6,620 nt of DNA from Clostridiales bacterium UBA1246 (GTDB lineage Bacteria; Bacillota; Clostridia; Oscillospirales; Oscillospiraceae), in NCBI GenBank assembly GCA_002308315.1, contig DBWE01000128.1:322-6941 (forward strand). The letters run 5' to 3'. Shown here piece after piece: positions 5,201-6,620 of this stretch. The first letter of the stretch is position 1; each line of letters begins with the position of its first letter. A program made the translations under genes and the position numbers. The notes below the pieces were generated by a model. The model was not told the DNA's origin, did no database searches, and worked only from the letters and a program-made list of their open reading frames with translations.

Positions 5201-6620
5201 TTGAAAATACTGACCCTTATAAGCGGCGGCGACATAGGCGGGGCGAAGACCCACGTGCTGACGCTGCTCAGAGAGCTGTCGAAGACGGCCGGGATACTGC
5301 TCGTGTGCTTCATGGAGGGCGAATTCAGCGACGAAGCCCGGGAAATGGGCATAAATACGCTCGTGCTTCGGGGCGGAGGCATACTCGGCGATCTGAAGCG
5401 CCTGAGGGAGATATGCGCGGAAGGCGGCTTCGACCTTATCCACAGCCACGGCTCCCGGGGCAATTTCATGGCCGCGCTGCTGAAAAGACACGTGCGCCTG
5501 CCGCTGCTTACGACGGTGCACAGCGATTACAGGCTGGACTACATGGGCCGTCCGCTGGCCGGACTGATATACGGCACGCTGAATAAGCTGGCGCTGAGAA
5601 AAATGGACTATTACACCGGCGTGTCGGACGCCATGGCCGAGCTGCTCATATCAAGAGGCATGCAGCCGGACAGAGTGTTCACGATATATAACGGCATAGA
5701 CCTCGACGCTCCGCCGAAGGCACTGCCGCCGGAGGAATTCCTCGCGAAATATTCCGTGAAATACGAAAAGGACTGCATATACGCGGGCATAGCCGCAAGG
5801 CTCGACCCGGTGAAGGATATATCCACGCTCATTCGCGGCTTTGCCCTTGCCGCGGAAAAGGAACCGCGGCTGAGGCTGCTGATAGCCGGAGAAGGCCGGG
5901 AGGAAGCGGCGCTCAAGGAGCTGGCGGCGAGCCTGAACGTGAGCGGCAGGGTGCGTTTTCTCGGCTGGATCGACGACACGGACAGCTTTTACAACGCCCT
6001 GGACATAAATACCCTCACCTCCCTTTCCGAGACCTTTCCTTACGCGCTTACGGAGGGCGTGCGCCTGCATCTGCCTACGGTCAGCTCCCGCGTGGGCGGC
6101 GTGCCGCGGCTGATAGACGACGGCGTGAACGGCCTGCTGTTCGAGGCCGGGGACGAGAAGGGCCTTGCCGAGGCGCTGCTGCGCATGGCCGGGGACGAGG
6201 CTTTCCGCCGGCAGAGCGCCGACAGGCTTTATGAAAAAACGAGACGGCTGTATTCGCTCGAGGCCACCTGCCGTACGCAGACGGAGATATATTCCGCCGT
6301 CATCCGCCGCACCCGCAGGGGCGGGGAACGCCGCGGAAGCATAGCCGTATGCGGAGCCTACGGCCGCGGGAACGCCGGCGACGAGGCGATACTGAAGGCC
6401 GTGCTTGCCGAGATACGCGAGCAGGACCCGGACGCAACGATATACGTGCTGTCCAAAAATCCCGCGGAGACGCGGATGATGCACAGAGTGAGAGCGGTGC
6501 ATACCTACAGCGTTCTTTCCTTCGCCCTGCTTGCCGGGAGGCTGAAGCTGTATATAAACGGCGGCGGCAGCCTCCTCCAGGACGTGACGAGCCGCCGCTC
6601 GCTGTGGTTTTATCTGTATA
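5201..6620 (+). CDS. csaB: GT4 glycosyltransferase fused to CsaB-like pyruvyl transferase, 3' end outside the window
   Basis: One open frame of 473 visible codons with no stop. Residues 1 to about 368 form a complete GT-B glycosyltransferase of family 4: GGAKTH at 13-18 (nucleotide-sugar loop), HSHG at 81-84, VHSD around His107, NGID at 164-167, RLDPVKD at 200-206, AGEG near 229-232, the EX7E motif as Glu277/Glu285, and GGVP at 299-302. An Arg-rich linker (about 369-379) leads into a second domain: the GxYGxGNxGDEAIL signature at 385-398 and GGGSLLQDVTS at 454-464 are hallmarks of CsaB, which adds ketal pyruvate from phosphoenolpyruvate to cell-wall polysaccharide for S-layer/SLH protein anchoring. 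The window ends about 95 residues into this domain; CsaB alone is usually some 350 residues, so the whole protein may reach about 730. It starts with TTG. Cytoplasmic; sugar donor and acceptor are unknown. The symbol applies to the second domain only. Confidence 0.9.
   Translation, partial: MKILTLISGGDIGGAKTHVLTLLRELSKTAGILLVCFMEGEFSDEAREMGINTLVLRGGGILGDLKRLREICAEGGFDLIHSHGSRGNFMAALLKRHVRLPLLTTVHSDYRLDYMGRPLAGLIYGTLNKLALRKMDYYTGVSDAMAELLISRGMQPDRVFTIYNGIDLDAPPKALPPEEFLAKYSVKYEKDCIYAGIAARLDPVKDISTLIRGFALAAEKEPRLRLLIAGEGREEAALKELAASLNVSGRVRFLGWIDDTDSFYNALDINTLTSLSETFPYALTEGVRLHLPTVSSRVGGVPRLIDDGVNGLLFEAGDEKGLAEALLRMAGDEAFRRQSADRLYEKTRRLYSLEATCRTQTEIYSAVIRRTRRGGERRGSIAVCGAYGRGNAGDEAILKAVLAEIREQDPDATIYVLSKNPAETRMMHRVRAVHTYSVLSFALLAGRLKLYINGGGSLLQDVTSRRSLWFYLY

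Noticed and set aside
6296..6345. Possible frameshift or missed stop between the glycosyltransferase and CsaB domains
   Set aside because: I translated codon by codon from 5201 to 6619 and found no stop or frame change. The linker reads continuously, so within this sequence it is a true fusion.
5651..6502. Long open frame on the minus strand (283 codons) opposite the GT-CsaB gene
   Set aside because: The plus-strand frame has continuous GT4 and CsaB motifs over this region. The antisense product is Arg/Ala/His-rich with no motif.

Overview
The window looks like chromosomal DNA from a GC-rich (roughly 60% by eye) Gram-positive anaerobe, most likely a gut Clostridia lineage (Bacillota, perhaps Oscillospirales or Christensenellales). 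The evidence is the gene content: a histidine phosphatase/GNAT fusion, a clostridial-type YgiQ radical SAM protein, a DUF4330 protein, and a CsaB-type pyruvyl transferase fused to a glycosyltransferase. Strong Shine-Dalgarno sites and marked use of the ATA isoleucine codon are also seen. The genus assignment is inference. No RNA genes, mobile elements, CRISPR arrays or phage genes were seen, and no disrupted genes.

Layout. Positions 1-5093 are a tightly packed leftward (minus-strand) operon. Read in transcription order it is: a DUF4330 membrane-anchored protein (5093-4581); a histidine phosphatase-GNAT fusion (4584-3454); a YgiQ-family radical SAM protein (3457-1607); a two-domain CE2-like SGNH esterase (1610-531); and, after a 73-nt gap holding a GC-rich hairpin, a polysaccharide deacetylase that runs off the left edge (457-1). 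The first four genes are joined by three identical 4-nt ATGA stop/start overlaps. From 5201 to the right edge, a plus-strand gene encodes a GT4 glycosyltransferase continuing in frame into a CsaB-like polysaccharide pyruvyl transferase. It is cut off by the window end.

The 107-bp gap between the two transcription units (5094-5200) is a compact regulatory node. Two well-formed sigma-70/sigma-A-type promoters face one another, each with a perfect TATAAT box and a 17-bp spacer. Their -10 boxes form the arms of a perfect 9-bp inverted repeat. The predicted start sites practically coincide at about 5148/5149, so the two promoters probably compete for polymerase.

Functional reading (inference). 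The plus-strand fusion probably acts in making a pyruvylated secondary cell-wall polymer of the kind that anchors S-layer (SLH) proteins. The DUF4330 protein is a plausible envelope partner across the shared promoter. The two carbohydrate de-acylating enzymes at the far end of the operon lack visible signal peptides and so look cytoplasmic. The histidine phosphatase-GNAT fusion and YgiQ have no clear substrate.
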